A DNA stretch of 64,000 nt from Fervidobacterium pennivorans (lineage in GTDB: Bacteria; Thermotogota; Thermotogae; Thermotogales; Fervidobacteriaceae). Below, one piece after another: positions 8,973 through 18,087 of the stretch. The notes under the pieces are model-generated. The model was not told the origin of the DNA and searched no databases. It was given only the letters and a program-made list of their open reading frames with translations. Each line of letters starts with the position of its first letter. Position 1 is the stretch's first letter. The stretch covers positions 1,324,001 to 1,388,000 of the forward strand of contig NZ_CP011393.1 of the NCBI RefSeq assembly GCF_001644665.1, in the 5' to 3' direction. The position numbers were made by a program, and so were the translations under genes.

Positions 8973-9433
8973 TTGTATTCATTAAGCATTCTTGAGAGTC
9001 TTACCATAACATCAAAGCCGAGTTGGAGGTTGGAAAGTTCTTCTTTCGAAAGTAAGGATAGAATCTTGTTAAAAATATCTTCAAACGCTTTCAATAACTT
9101 TTTGTAAAGACTTTTTCCTTCATCAGATAGGACAATGTAAAAATGCCTTCTGTCTTCTTCAGATTGAATAGTTTTTATCACCCCTTTTTTGATGAGTGAT
9201 TTTGTGGCAATGCTAACTGCGGCTTTTGAAATATTCAGTTGCTTTGATAGTGTTCCATTGGAGACTTTATCAGACGTTGCGGAGAATAAAAAGACATAAA
9301 GCTCCGTTGTGCTCATACCTTCTAGCTCAGGTATCTCGGGTATGAGACTTACCATTCCAGTTACGATTTCAACGATATTTCTTAAGATGCTTTCTGGATT
9401 AAGAGAGTTATCTTCAAAATGTTTAAACTCCAC
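8954..9433 (-). CDS. MarR-family transcriptional regulator, C-terminus altered by IS
   Basis: A 159-residue winged-helix regulator: STTELYVFLFSATSDKVSNG, recognition region LNISKAAVSIATKSLIKKGV (about 70-89) and wing SEEDRRHFYIVLSDEGKSLY are typical of MarR proteins, which bind DNA as dimers and respond to small ligands. GTG at 9433 is preceded by AGGAGGTG. The last residues (GCC and the TAA) are supplied by the terminal repeat of the IS at 8127-8964. Removing the IS predicts an original tail DRGDKIWS and a stop overlapping the epimerase start. It is probably autoregulated; see the direct repeat at 9484. Confidence 0.85.
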   Translation of the reverse strand: MEFKHFEDNSLNPESILRNIVEIVTGMVSLIPEIPELEGMSTTELYVFLFSATSDKVSNGTLSKQLNISKAAVSIATKSLIKKGVIKTIQSEEDRRHFYIVLSDEGKSLYKKLLKAFEDIFNKILSLLSKEELSNLQLGFDVMVRLSRMLNEYKMIGCC

Positions 9434-9740
9434 TATCCCTCACCTCCTTAGTTACCTTGTAATCTATTGCCCATATATTTAGACCGTTTATTTTTTAAAT
9501 CGTTTAATTTTTTAACTATTTTTGACAAATGCATGCGTTACTATCGTTGGTTAGTCTATTCTTAGAACGAAAATATGTGATAGCTTTGTTTAGATTGCAA
9601 AAGTTTTGGTATGCTCGTTTTATCTTTCGAATCTTTGAGTATGCAATGTTTATAGTTTCACAAAAAGAGTACTAAAATTGATATGCTTCATAGAAACCTA
9701 ACTTTGCGACCTTAAGTATTTCAGAGGGGAGGGCTTTTTG
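9434..9740. other. Divergent intergenic region between marR and pckA
   Basis: About 307 AT-rich bases hold promoters for both directions but no gene. A TTGACA at 9522-9527 has no good -10 at proper spacing on the plus strand. TGGTATGCT near 9608-9616 and TGATATGCT near 9679-9687 resemble weak extended -10 boxes for pckA. The direct repeat at 9484-9516 is described separately. Confidence 0.4.
9484..9516. promoter_or_regulatory. Tandem direct repeat, candidate MarR operator
   Basis: Two adjacent copies of a 16-17 base unit, CCGTTTATTTTTTAAA (9484-9499) and TCGTTTAATTTTTTAAC (9500-9516), lie 51-83 bases upstream of the marR start in the marR/pckA intergenic region. Position suggests autoregulation by MarR; low complexity is a caution. 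Confidence 0.4.
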
Positions 9741-11372
9741 ATGTCGACCAAGGGAAGGTGGCAGTGGTCGGAGGTAAACAAGACAAATTTTTCTAAGATT
9801 AGGTCAACCATTGAAGCTGCGTTTTACGGTAACAACGTAGAGCTTTTAACATCGCGACGAGAGGCATACAAGAAAGCTATAAAATCGCCAGGGACCATAG
9901 TCACCGATTTGCCTGTCTACAAACCAGAATTGTTGAACTTAGATGAAGGAACTCGTATTCTTTTGTTCAACGATGGTGCAACCGTAGGTAGGTTTGCTGG
10001 TGCGAGGAAGATTATAGGGATGCCAGGGGTTAACGAGGATGCACTTGCAGAAGTACTCAGAGAAGCAGTTTATGGAACGCGTTACAGAAAGATGTATCAT
10101 GCTATTAGTTACACAGGATTACACGAAGACTTTATGGTTAAAAACCACATACTTATACCCGAAGGTTTTGAGAATACGGTGTATAACTGGCTTTTGAATT
10201 TCCAAGACCTAACGCCAGAGTATGCTGCTATGTATGAAAGGTCTAAATTTTTAAATGAGCCGGATATTTATATCTTCACAGACCCTGATTGGTCCCACCC
10301 TGATTTTCCCGGTGGACTTGCTCTCTTTGACCCAAAAAACAACTGCGCCGCGCTTTTAGGACTAAGGTATTTTGGTGAGTTTAAGAAGGGTACGCTTACA
10401 CTTGGGTGGTCTGTTGGGAATAGACAAGGTTACGTTGCTTGCCATGGGGGCTTGAAAAAATATGAGTTCGATGGGAAAAAATACGTTGCAGCATTCTTCG
10501 GGTTGTCAGGTTCAGGGAAATCCACACTAACGCACGCCAAACACAATGGAAAATACAAAATCACAATTGTTCACGATGATGCATTGGTGATAAATCTTGA
10601 AGACCTTTCATCAATAGCATTGGAACCTTCGTACTTCGATAAAACTTCTGATTATCCGTTAACAAGTGACGATAACAAATATTTACTGACAATCCAAAAT
10701 TGTGGTGCAACAGTTGACGAGCAAGGAAGAATTGTACCAGTTATGGAAGACATCAGAAATGGCAACGGAAGAGCGATAAAATCAAAGCTTTGGTCACCCA
10801 ACAGGGTTGACAAGATAGAAGAACCTGTTAACGCCATTTTCTGGATAATGAAAGACCCTGTGCTCCCACCAATTGTAAGGATAGAAGATCCCGTTCTTGC
10901 TTCAACGATGGGAGCAACTCTTGCAACCAAACGAACATCCGCTGAGAAACTACTTCCGGGTGTTGACCCTGAAGCACTTGTCTTTGAACCCTATGCCAAC
11001 CCGTTTAGGACTTATCCACTATCTGAAGACTATGAAAAGTTCAAGGTACTTTTTGAAAAAGGTGTAGAATGCTATATAATCAACACGGGATTTTATTTGA
11101 ATAAAAAGGTTCCAAAGGAGCTGACTCTAGAAATTTTAGAACTCATAGTCGAGCGAAAAGCTAACTTCGTTGACTGGTTCGGTGGCTTGAAAATATTAGA
11201 GATACCCGGCTTTGAAGTAAGAACTTCCGATTACGAATACAGAGAATTACTAAAAATTTCGTTCGAAAAAAGATTGGAATTTTTGAAGAACAAAGATGTC
11301 GAAAACCAAGGTTACGACAAGCTCCCAGAGGAGTGCAAGCTTTCTATCCAAAGCTTGATTGCTTATCTATAA
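9741..11372 (+). CDS. pckA: Phosphoenolpyruvate carboxykinase (ATP)
   Basis: Interconverts oxaloacetate and phosphoenolpyruvate using ATP/ADP, in gluconeogenesis or C4 metabolism. About 543 residues, the usual length for the ATP-dependent family. The kinase-1a P-loop is GLSGSGKST (about residues 253-261; many relatives have GTGKTT), followed by the kinase-2 region HDDALVINLED. ATG at 9741 follows GAGGGGAGGG at good spacing; a TTG directly before it (9738) is an alternative. It stands alone between marR and the peroxiredoxin. Confidence 0.9.
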   Translation: MSTKGRWQWSEVNKTNFSKIRSTIEAAFYGNNVELLTSRREAYKKAIKSPGTIVTDLPVYKPELLNLDEGTRILLFNDGATVGRFAGARKIIGMPGVNEDALAEVLREAVYGTRYRKMYHAISYTGLHEDFMVKNHILIPEGFENTVYNWLLNFQDLTPEYAAMYERSKFLNEPDIYIFTDPDWSHPDFPGGLALFDPKNNCAALLGLRYFGEFKKGTLTLGWSVGNRQGYVACHGGLKKYEFDGKKYVAAFFGLSGSGKSTLTHAKHNGKYKITIVHDDALVINLEDLSSIALEPSYFDKTSDYPLTSDDNKYLLTIQNCGATVDEQGRIVPVMEDIRNGNGRAIKSKLWSPNRVDKIEEPVNAIFWIMKDPVLPPIVRIEDPVLASTMGATLATKRTSAEKLLPGVDPEALVFEPYANPFRTYPLSEDYEKFKVLFEKGVECYIINTGFYLNKKVPKELTLEILELIVERKANFVDWFGGLKILEIPGFEVRTSDYEYRELLKISFEKRLEFLKNKDVENQGYDKLPEECKLSIQSLIAYL

Positions 11373-11445
11373 AGTATCAATTGTATCAAGTAACGAAGGA
11401 TAAGTATGGTAATCTTTTATTTACCGAAGAGTAACATTATTGAAA

Positions 11446-11473
11446 TTGATAATTTTTAGACTTAGTATAAAAT
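11446..11473 (+). promoter_or_regulatory. Promoter for peroxiredoxin gene
   Basis: TTGATA (11446-11451), 16-base spacer, TAAAAT (11468-11473), about 100 bases before the ATG at 11576. It is the best sigma-A-like pair in the pckA-peroxiredoxin gap. Confidence 0.5.
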
Positions 11474-11575
11474 AGGAATTGATATAAATGATTTTGAAGA
11501 AGAAAACTTTCCGGATATTGAGAAAGTGAAGAAGTGAAAAAGTATTATCAAAAAGTTTGCGAAGGAGGTGTTTTT

Positions 11576-12214
11576 ATGGGTTTTCCACTTATAGGTGATA
11601 AGGTTCCAGAATTTACGGCAAAAACTACGCATGGTGTAATAAACTTCCCGAAAGACTACGAGGGTAAGTGGGTTGTGCTTTTCAGCCATCCAGCAGACTT
11701 TACACCAGTTTGTACAACGGAATTTGTAGCCTTCCAGAAAAGGTATGAAGAGTTCAAGAAACTCAAGACGGAGCTTATAGGATTGAGCATTGACCAGGTT
11801 TTCTCACACATTAAGTGGGTGCAGTGGATAAAGGAGAAACTCGGTATTGAAATTCAGTTCCCGATAATTGCAGATGACAGAGGTCAGATTTCTGAACTCT
11901 TCGGTATGATTCATCCTGGGAAGGGCACGAACACGGTTAGAGCTGTCTTCATAATCGACCCGAAGGGTATTCTGAGGGCTATGCTTTACTACCCACAGGA
12001 GCTTGGAAGAAACATGGACGAGATTTTGAGAATGGTTAAGGGATTGCAGGTGAACGATGAACATGGTGTTGCACTTCCAGCAAATTGGCCAAATAACGAA
12101 TTGATAGGTGATGAGGTTATTATCCCACCTGCAACTGATTGTCAAACAGCCGCGAAAAGACCTCAAGAATACGACTGTTACGATTGGTGGTTCTGCCACA
12201 AGAAACTTAAGTAA
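11576..12214 (+). CDS. Peroxiredoxin of the archaeal thioredoxin-peroxidase type (Prx6 class)
   Basis: Thiol peroxidase that reduces peroxides, useful to an anaerobe exposed to oxygen. The 212 residues carry the peroxidatic Cys46 in [13 protein letters not shown], and a C-terminal tail with Cys189, Cys201 and Cys207 ([11 protein letters not shown]), the layout known from archaeal enzymes such as the Aeropyrum one, where tail cysteines resolve the sulfenic acid. The frame is open back to 11534, but ATG 11576 directly follows GGAGGTG at ideal spacing. Confidence 0.92.
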   Translation: MGFPLIGDKVPEFTAKTTHGVINFPKDYEGKWVVLFSHPADFTPVCTTEFVAFQKRYEEFKKLKTELIGLSIDQVFSHIKWVQWIKEKLGIEIQFPIIADDRGQISELFGMIHPGKGTNTVRAVFIIDPKGILRAMLYYPQELGRNMDEILRMVKGLQVNDEHGVALPANWPNNELIGDEVIIPPATDCQTAAKRPQEYDCYDWWFCHKKLK

Positions 12215-12232
12215 TCAACTCAATACAAAAAA

Positions 12233-12269
12233 AAGAAGCGGGGATGTAACCTCCCCGCTTCTTCTTCTT
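12233..12269 (+). terminator. Bidirectional terminator between peroxiredoxin and glgP
   Basis: A 12-bp perfect stem AAGAAGCGGGGA/TCCCCGCTTCTT with a seven-base loop, A-run before and T-rich run after. The genes converge here, so it serves both. Confidence 0.9.
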
Positions 12270-12301
12270 TACTCTCGTTTTTTGTCTAACACTTTACACT
12301 T

Positions 12302-14779
12302 TTACACTTTTTTGGTTTTCCAAATATCTCTTACATATTCTTCGATAGTCCTATCACTTGAAAATTTCCCACTTCTTGCTATGTTGAGTAGCGATTTTTT
12401 GTTCCATTCTGCCTTGTTTAAAAATAGTTCTTCGACCTTTTTGTGTGTTTGTTCGTATGCTTCGAAGTCTGCTAATACAAAGTATTGGTCTGGCATAGGT
12501 GCAAACTTACCGTAAAGCAGGTTTTCATATATATCTACAAAAAGTTCTGGATTGTCTTTGTTGAAGTAACCGTTTCTAATCATATCAAGAACTCTTCGTA
12601 TTTTTTCGTTTTCCAGATATATACCGAACGGGTTGTAGATACCTTTTCTTCTTGCTTCTTCTATCTCTTCCGCTTTCAGACCAAAGATAAATATGTTTTC
12701 CGCCCCAACTTCTTCAAGCATCTCCACATTAGCACCATCAAGAGTTCCTACGGTCAGTGCGCCGTTTAACATGAATTTCATATTTCCGGTTCCTGATGCT
12801 TCAAAGCCAGCTGTTGATATCTGCTCGCTCACATTAGCAGCTGGGATTATTATTTGTGCGGCAGAAACATTGTAATTTGGTATGAATACCACTTTTAACT
12901 GTTTGCTAACAACAGGGTCATTGTTCACAACGTCTGCAACGCTGTTGATAAGTTTGATTATCAACTTCGCCATCCTGTATCCTGGTGCAGCTTTACCTGC
13001 AAAGATAAACGTTCTCGGAACTTTCAAGTGTTTCCCTTCTTTGATTTCGTTGTAAAGATGTATTATATGCAGTATGTTCAAAAGTTGTCTTTTGTATTCG
13101 TGAATTCTTTTTACTTGAATATCAAAAAGCGAGGCTGGGTCCAATGTAACACTGAGTTTGTCTTGCACGTATTTTGCAAGTCTTTCTTTATTCCACATCT
13201 TTGCTTGGTCAAGTTTTTCTAAGAACTCAGAATCATCAAGAAAAGCTTCAAGCTTTCTAAGTTCATACAAGTCCACAATCCATTTATCGCCTATTGATTC
13301 GGTTATGAGTTTTGCTAGGGGTGGATTACATTCAAGCAACCATCTTCTCTGTGTTACACCATTTGTCTTGTTGTTGAATTTTTCCGGATACATCTCGTAG
13401 AAATCTTTTAGCACAGTTCTTTTAAGTATTTCTGTATGCAGTTCTGAAACACCATTTATGGAGAATGAGGCAATTGAGCAAAGGTTAGCCATTCTGACTT
13501 TCTTTATGTTCCCCTCTTCGAAAACAGACATATTAATTATTTTCTGCAAATCTCCATTGAATTTTTCACTGACATCTTTCAAAAACCTTGCGTTGATTTC
13601 CTCAATAATCTGATAATGCCTTGGCAACATATTTTGGAGTAACGGAGCTTCCCATTTTTCCAGAGCTTCGGGCATTACGGTGTGGTTTGTGTATGCTATT
13701 GTGTTCTTGACTATTTCCCAAGCTTCTTCCCAGCTGTATCCTTCTTCATCAAGGAGTATACGCATCAATTCTGGAATAGCTAATGTCGGGTGCGTGTCGT
13801 TGAGTTGGATAACCTCTGACTGTGAAAGGTTGCTCAAATCGTTACCAAACCTTCGTTTATGTCTTCTAATGATGTCTTGTATGGCTGCGCTTACAAAGAA
13901 ATATTCTTGTTTTAATCTTAGCTCCCTACCTTGGAAGAATGCATCATTTGGGTACAATACTTTTGATAACGTTTCAGCAAGATTTTTCTCATACAAGGCT
14001 TTTTCGTAGTTACCCTTTTCAAATTCTGCGAAATTAAATTCATTTATAGCTCTTGGTTGCCACAGCCTGAGTACAGAAACGATATCACTGTTGTAGCCTG
14101 TTATATATATATCGTAAGGAACAACTAAAACATCGTATGTGTCGACCCATCTGAATTTCAGATGTCCTTTCTCATCTATGTAGCTTTCGCTTCTTCCGAA
14201 GAATTTTACGGTCACCGCTTCTTCTGGTTTAGGAAATTCCCAAGGATAACCGTTCTTTTGCCAGTCATCTGGTAATTCTTTTTGGAATCCGTTTTCGATT
14301 TCTTGTTTGAATAATCCGTACTGATACCTTATTGTGTAACCAAAAGAAAGATAACCAAGTGTTGCTAACGAATCGAGAAAACACGCTGCAAGTCTACCAA
14401 GTCCTCCGTTACCAAGAGCTGCGTCTTCTTCGAGCATGGCAATTTCGTCAAGCGAAAGACCATATGAAGCAAGCAATTCTTTTACCTCATCTTCAACTTG
14501 TAAGTTGAGTATGTTGTTGTACAAAAGCCTTCCAATGAGGAACTCCATCGAAAGGTAATTTACAATTCGCAGGTCTTTTCTGTTTAGTATTACTTCTTCA
14601 GTATTCAACCACTTTTCCGCTACTAAATCCCTAATAGAATAGGATATGGCTAAGAATTTTTGAAGAAGTGTGGAATGTTCTTTGTGTTCTGCAAGTGTAT
14701 GGTTGAGATGGTATTCAAACTGTTTGGGAATTTCTAAGAACTTGCCATTTATATGTTTAGACTTCGCTGTTCTTGGCAC
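12302..14779 (-). CDS. glgP: Glycogen/maltodextrin phosphorylase
   Basis: GT35 alpha-glucan phosphorylase releasing glucose-1-phosphate from alpha-1,4-glucans; pyridoxal phosphate dependent and cytoplasmic. At 825 residues it has the family length. Visible signatures are GNGGLGRLAACFLDSLA (substrate and PLP region, about 125-141), HVKRIHEYKRQ-type KRIHEYKRQLLN, and the PLP-lysine motif EASGTGNMKFMLNGA near residue 660. It starts with GTG at 14779 behind GAGGGGTG. It has its own promoter and a palindrome in its leader, and stands apart from the upstream gene run. Confidence 0.95.
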   Translation of the reverse strand: MPRTAKSKHINGKFLEIPKQFEYHLNHTLAEHKEHSTLLQKFLAISYSIRDLVAEKWLNTEEVILNRKDLRIVNYLSMEFLIGRLLYNNILNLQVEDEVKELLASYGLSLDEIAMLEEDAALGNGGLGRLAACFLDSLATLGYLSFGYTIRYQYGLFKQEIENGFQKELPDDWQKNGYPWEFPKPEEAVTVKFFGRSESYIDEKGHLKFRWVDTYDVLVVPYDIYITGYNSDIVSVLRLWQPRAINEFNFAEFEKGNYEKALYEKNLAETLSKVLYPNDAFFQGRELRLKQEYFFVSAAIQDIIRRHKRRFGNDLSNLSQSEVIQLNDTHPTLAIPELMRILLDEEGYSWEEAWEIVKNTIAYTNHTVMPEALEKWEAPLLQNMLPRHYQIIEEINARFLKDVSEKFNGDLQKIINMSVFEEGNIKKVRMANLCSIASFSINGVSELHTEILKRTVLKDFYEMYPEKFNNKTNGVTQRRWLLECNPPLAKLITESIGDKWIVDLYELRKLEAFLDDSEFLEKLDQAKMWNKERLAKYVQDKLSVTLDPASLFDIQVKRIHEYKRQLLNILHIIHLYNEIKEGKHLKVPRTFIFAGKAAPGYRMAKLIIKLINSVADVVNNDPVVSKQLKVVFIPNYNVSAAQIIIPAANVSEQISTAGFEASGTGNMKFMLNGALTVGTLDGANVEMLEEVGAENIFIFGLKAEEIEEARRKGIYNPFGIYLENEKIRRVLDMIRNGYFNKDNPELFVDIYENLLYGKFAPMPDQYFVLADFEAYEQTHKKVEELFLNKAEWNKKSLLNIARSGKFSSDRTIEEYVRDIWKTKKV

Positions 14780-14839
14780 AGTTTTGCACCCCTCTTCAGT
14801 AACGTTCTTTATTTTCCCCGCTTTCTCTAAAGCTTTTTT

Positions 14840-14849
14840 GAACCGGTTC
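14840..14849. promoter_or_regulatory. Palindrome in the glgP leader, candidate LacI-type operator
   Basis: GAACCGGTTC is a perfect 10-bp palindrome with the central CG typical of LacI-family operators, located about 40 bases after the predicted glgP transcription start, where a repressor would block elongation. A lacI gene lies 3.3 kb upstream on the same strand; linking the two is inference. Confidence 0.4.
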
Positions 14850-14886
14850 CAATTCAGGTTCTAAAAAAAGCGAAAGACCAGGATAA

Positions 14887-14915
14887 AGTTTACACCAAAA
14901 ACTTGAAAAAGTCAA
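14887..14915 (-). promoter_or_regulatory. Sigma-A-type promoter of glgP
   Basis: On the minus strand TTGACT (14915-14910), a 17-base spacer, then TAAACT (14892-14887), about 108 bases upstream of the GTG start. It is the best -35/-10 pair in the 230-base gap that separates glgP from the gene run above it. Confidence 0.6.
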
Positions 14916-15009
14916 ATTAAGACCATAAATAACCGAATACTTGATGATATTTCACTTTACATCAATAAGCTTCTTTAATCTTATAAAACCTCAGATTTTT
15001 GAAATGCAA

Positions 15010-15519
15010 TTACATGAAGTAATCTGTTAATTCAGGATGGATTTCGAGTTCATAATCTTCGGAAATGAATTCACTATCAAAGTAAACTTCGAATAACCTT
15101 TTCAATGCCGCTTCGACGAGTTGGTTAAGTGTGTAATCTTTTGTGAGTTTGCTGTTCACAATAGCGTATATTTTATATTGGTCCATAACGACAGCAACAA
15201 TTGGTTTCGTTTCGTCAATTTCGATTATTTCCGTATCCACTACATGGAAGACTTTATCAATTACAATTGCAGATTGGTCGTCTTTTTCCATAAGCCATTC
15301 GATAGGGTTATCTGAGGCAAGGAATCCTGTTAACTTTATTGAGGGAGTTGCTTCAATGGGAGCGTAGAACTCGATACGGAAATTACCGTAATACTTACTG
15401 TTGACAGGTTTCAGTTCGATTTTTGTCTGTAATTTTGAGATTTGATTCACTATTTTAGTGAGATTGTTTTTCTCGTCTTTGTGTACGTATGTAACGTTTA
15501 CACCATCTAAGAACTTCAT
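15010..15519 (-). CDS. Hypothetical protein, 169 aa
   Basis: Not recognised. The protein is soluble, acidic (EIIEIDETKP, SEDYELEIHPEL), with no signal peptide, membrane helix or cysteine cluster; beta-strand-like stretches such as GNFRIEFYAPI and IVAVVMDQYKIYAIVN suggest an alpha/beta fold. ATG at 15519 sits behind AAAGGAGGAGAAAG, a strong ribosome site. It is the last gene of the run starting at cinA, 18 bases after the membrane hydrolase-like gene, so it is probably cotranscribed. Possibly lineage-specific. Confidence 0.75.
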   Translation of the reverse strand: MKFLDGVNVTYVHKDEKNNLTKIVNQISKLQTKIELKPVNSKYYGNFRIEFYAPIEATPSIKLTGFLASDNPIEWLMEKDDQSAIVIDKVFHVVDTEIIEIDETKPIVAVVMDQYKIYAIVNSKLTKDYTLNQLVEAALKRLFEVYFDSEFISEDYELEIHPELTDYFM

Positions 15520-15537
15520 TCTTTCTCCTCCTTTGGT

Positions 15538-16098
15538 TTAATACAATTTGAATATTTTGATAGGATTTTTGATATAATCAGCTATCATGTGGACCATAAC
15601 ACCAGAAAATGCACTGATTCCGAAAAATACAGCCAAACTGCTCTTTGGAGATGTAAATAAGTAAACCAAAAGACCGTAAATTGCGGCGAATGTTACTGAA
15701 TGTGCAAATCCTCTATGGGAAAATATGGGAAGTGACAGAAATAGATTGATGAGGCTGATACCTATCACCATTGATATAGCGACTGAGAGTGCTAATATAC
15801 CTTCTTTTGTAATTACACTCAGCTGTTGGATGGTAAGCAACTTTTGGTGTATAAACGCTGTGAAGACGTATATGCTAAACGCAAGTGAAATAGCTTTTGT
15901 AAAGTTTCTCAGAGGGGCATTAGAACTATCCAAATCGGGCAAGTCACTTCCAAGAATAAATACAGCATAGCTGATAGCAATTTCTATAGGTGTTGGGGAA
16001 AAGCTTTTGTTGAGAAATTTTGAGACCAGACCATATATCAGTAGAAAAGCAGGATATGAAATCATACCTATTCTCAGATGAGCTGTAAGGTTTGGCAT
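15538..16098 (-). CDS. YdjM/DUF457-type membrane-bound metal-dependent hydrolase
   Basis: A 186-residue inner-membrane protein with four or five hydrophobic helices. The family's histidine/aspartate positions are visible: N-terminal TAHLRIG, GSDLPDLDSS (about 52-61), SHRGFAHSVTF (about 128-138) and HMIADYI near the C-terminus. These residues are thought to bind metal as in related phospholipase-type hydrolases; the substrate is unknown. ATG 16098 follows GAGAGGG. It lies 16 bases after the M48 protease gene and 18 bases before the hypothetical gene, in one transcription unit. Confidence 0.75.
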   Translation of the reverse strand: MPNLTAHLRIGMISYPAFLLIYGLVSKFLNKSFSPTPIEIAISYAVFILGSDLPDLDSSNAPLRNFTKAISLAFSIYVFTAFIHQKLLTIQQLSVITKEGILALSVAISMVIGISLINLFLSLPIFSHRGFAHSVTFAAIYGLLVYLFTSPKSSLAVFFGISAFSGVMVHMIADYIKNPIKIFKLY

Positions 16099-16114
16099 AA
16101 TTTGAACCCTCTCT

Positions 16115-17062
16115 TTAAATTAGTTTGTTTTCTAAATGTTTTATTCGTTCTTCAATAGAAGGGTAAGTTCCCGATATGAAGTTCATTTTACCTTGCGCAT
16201 CTGCACAATTTGGATCGACGAAGAAGTGGTATCTTATAAATGAAAATTTCGTATCGAACTTATGGCAATTTTCCATTGCCTTGGAAAGTAGTTTAATCAT
16301 AACCTCTTTCCCAAGAATTTCTGCTGCAAAAAAGTCAGCATCGAATTCTTTCCTTACACTTACAAAGATGTTTGAAAGAAAACTCAAGGGAATAAATATA
16401 CTTGAAAAAGCCGCTATTGTAGCGTAAAGCGCTATACCGTTTGCAACCTTTTGCCTGTTTATTTTACCTTCATTCCAAATTTTTCGGAGTTTTGCTATCT
16501 TTTCACGTGACAGCTCGTAAATTAGCATTGGACTGCCAAATGTTCCACTTACTGTGGTCAGGTAATCCGTATCTTTGTGAATTATATGATAGAGTTCATG
16601 AAGAAATATAGCTTTCAACTCCTCGGGTTGCAATTTTTTCAATGCGCCGCTTGTGATGCAGATTGTATGTGTATGCTCTCCACGCCCAACAGAGAGTGTA
16701 TTAACAGAAGGAGAGTCTATAAGCATTAATTCTACGTCTGATTGTATATTCAAAGAAGTTTTTAACTCATTAAGCAAATCTTTTGTTGATTTTACTTCTG
16801 GTTCTATCGTTTTGTCATTGCTTTTGAGACGCATCAGCCTGATAATTATCTTATCAACAACGGATAAACCAAACAAAACCTGAAACAAGGAAAATAATCC
16901 AAAAATGATAGTAAAAACCACCATGGTTTTCAGCAGAGTGTCTAGAATAAGCCCAAGTAAAATGCACAATGTGATGAATATCACGATAACGATATACATA
17001 GAAATTTTATTTGATAGTTTTCGGTCTAGTTTTGTTTTTTTTATGTCGGATAATTTGGTCAT
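16115..17062 (-). CDS. M48-family membrane zinc metalloprotease (HtpX-like)
   Basis: Membrane-anchored peptidase probably involved in quality control of envelope proteins. The 315 residues begin with two hydrophobic helices (about 22-65), then carry the zinc motif HELYHIIHKDTDYL (HExxH, about residue 151) and the downstream third ligand region EFDADFFAAE near 240; two more hydrophobic segments follow the HExxH. Length and order match HtpX-like M48B peptidases. It sits 16 bases behind ddl with GGAAAGGAT as ribosome site, inside the cinA-to-hypothetical run. Confidence 0.85.
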   Translation of the reverse strand: MTKLSDIKKTKLDRKLSNKISMYIVIVIFITLCILLGLILDTLLKTMVVFTIIFGLFSLFQVLFGLSVVDKIIIRLMRLKSNDKTIEPEVKSTKDLLNELKTSLNIQSDVELMLIDSPSVNTLSVGRGEHTHTICITSGALKKLQPEELKAIFLHELYHIIHKDTDYLTTVSGTFGSPMLIYELSREKIAKLRKIWNEGKINRQKVANGIALYATIAAFSSIFIPLSFLSNIFVSVRKEFDADFFAAEILGKEVMIKLLSKAMENCHKFDTKFSFIRYHFFVDPNCADAQGKMNFISGTYPSIEERIKHLENKLI

Positions 17063-17078
17063 TTTTTCATCCTTTCCA

Positions 17079-18029
17079 CTATTTTTTGGTCAACCATTGT
17101 TCAAAAGGTGGATTTTTATACGCCTCAATAGCTATCGTATTCACTAATTCTTCAAAAGTGAGACCGTAGGCTTTGGCAGACATAGGTAAATCGCTCAGTT
17201 CGGTCATTCCGGGTAAAGTGTTCACCTCAAGGAAGTAGAAAGTTCCATTACTTACAATTCCATCAACTCGTGCGAAGTGTTTACAGCCGAGTTTTTTGTA
17301 TATGCTCAGAGCGATATCTTCAACCTTTTTTGTCATTTCCTCTCCGATTTGGGCTGGAATTATAAATTCCGTCATTCCATCTGTGTATTTGGCTTCATAA
17401 TCGTAGAAAAGCTTTTTTGGACGAAGTTCTAGAATGGGCAGAACCGTGGGTTTCCCTTCGATATCGATTATCGATACAGTTATTTCCGTACCATTTATGT
17501 ATTCTTGAACAATCATCTCACCATAATTATTGAATTCCAAAGTTAAAGCTTCTACGAGCTCTTTTTCCGAAAAGCAGATATGTGTTCCTATACTTGAACC
17601 TTCTTTTCTTGGTTTTATTACACAAGGCACCCCTACTATTTCTTTCACCCTTTGAATACCATTTTGAATGAACTCATTTTTTGGCAATAGGATAAATCTT
17701 GGGACGGAAGCGATATCCTGGACATAGAGATTGCAGATGTATTTGTCAAATGCGATAACACTTGTCTCCATACCCGAACCTGTGTAAGGTACCCCGATTG
17801 AATCGAGAATTGCTTGCAAGTGCCCATCCTCTCCGAAAGTGCCATGCAATATATTGAAAATGACATCGTACTTTCTAAGTTGATTTAAGTTATCCATAAA
17901 AGATAAAGTAAAGTCTATTTCATCTACTGTGTATCCAAAGTTTTTGAGTGCTTGAGCTATTCTTTTTCCACTTCTTATTGAGATTTCCCTCTCTCTTGAT
18001 ATTCCACCAAGCAGAACAGCTATTTTCAA
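17079..18029 (-). CDS. ddl: D-alanine--D-alanine ligase
   Basis: ATP-grasp ligase making the D-Ala-D-Ala end of the peptidoglycan precursor. The 316 residues start with the Ddl motif LLGGISREREISIRSG (about 6-21), followed by HGTFGEDGHLQ, the substrate/ATP region PRKEGSSIGTHI and the C-terminal FLEVNTLPGMTELSDLP. The start is TTG at 18029 behind GGAGG. It is 58 bases after lacI and 16 before the M48 gene. Normal length for the family. Confidence 0.95.
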   Translation of the reverse strand: MKIAVLLGGISREREISIRSGKRIAQALKNFGYTVDEIDFTLSFMDNLNQLRKYDVIFNILHGTFGEDGHLQAILDSIGVPYTGSGMETSVIAFDKYICNLYVQDIASVPRFILLPKNEFIQNGIQRVKEIVGVPCVIKPRKEGSSIGTHICFSEKELVEALTLEFNNYGEMIVQEYINGTEITVSIIDIEGKPTVLPILELRPKKLFYDYEAKYTDGMTEFIIPAQIGEEMTKKVEDIALSIYKKLGCKHFARVDGIVSNGTFYFLEVNTLPGMTELSDLPMSAKAYGLTFEELVNTIAIEAYKNPPFEQWLTKK

Positions 18030-18087
18030 TTCTCATCAACCTCCAGATATCTTAGAATATCTAGGCATCGTTGAGGATTATTGCCAA

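Noticed and set aside
9522-9527. TTGACA as -35 for pckA
   Set aside because: No TATAAT-like box at 15-19 bases; the region is AT-rich and contains many near matches.
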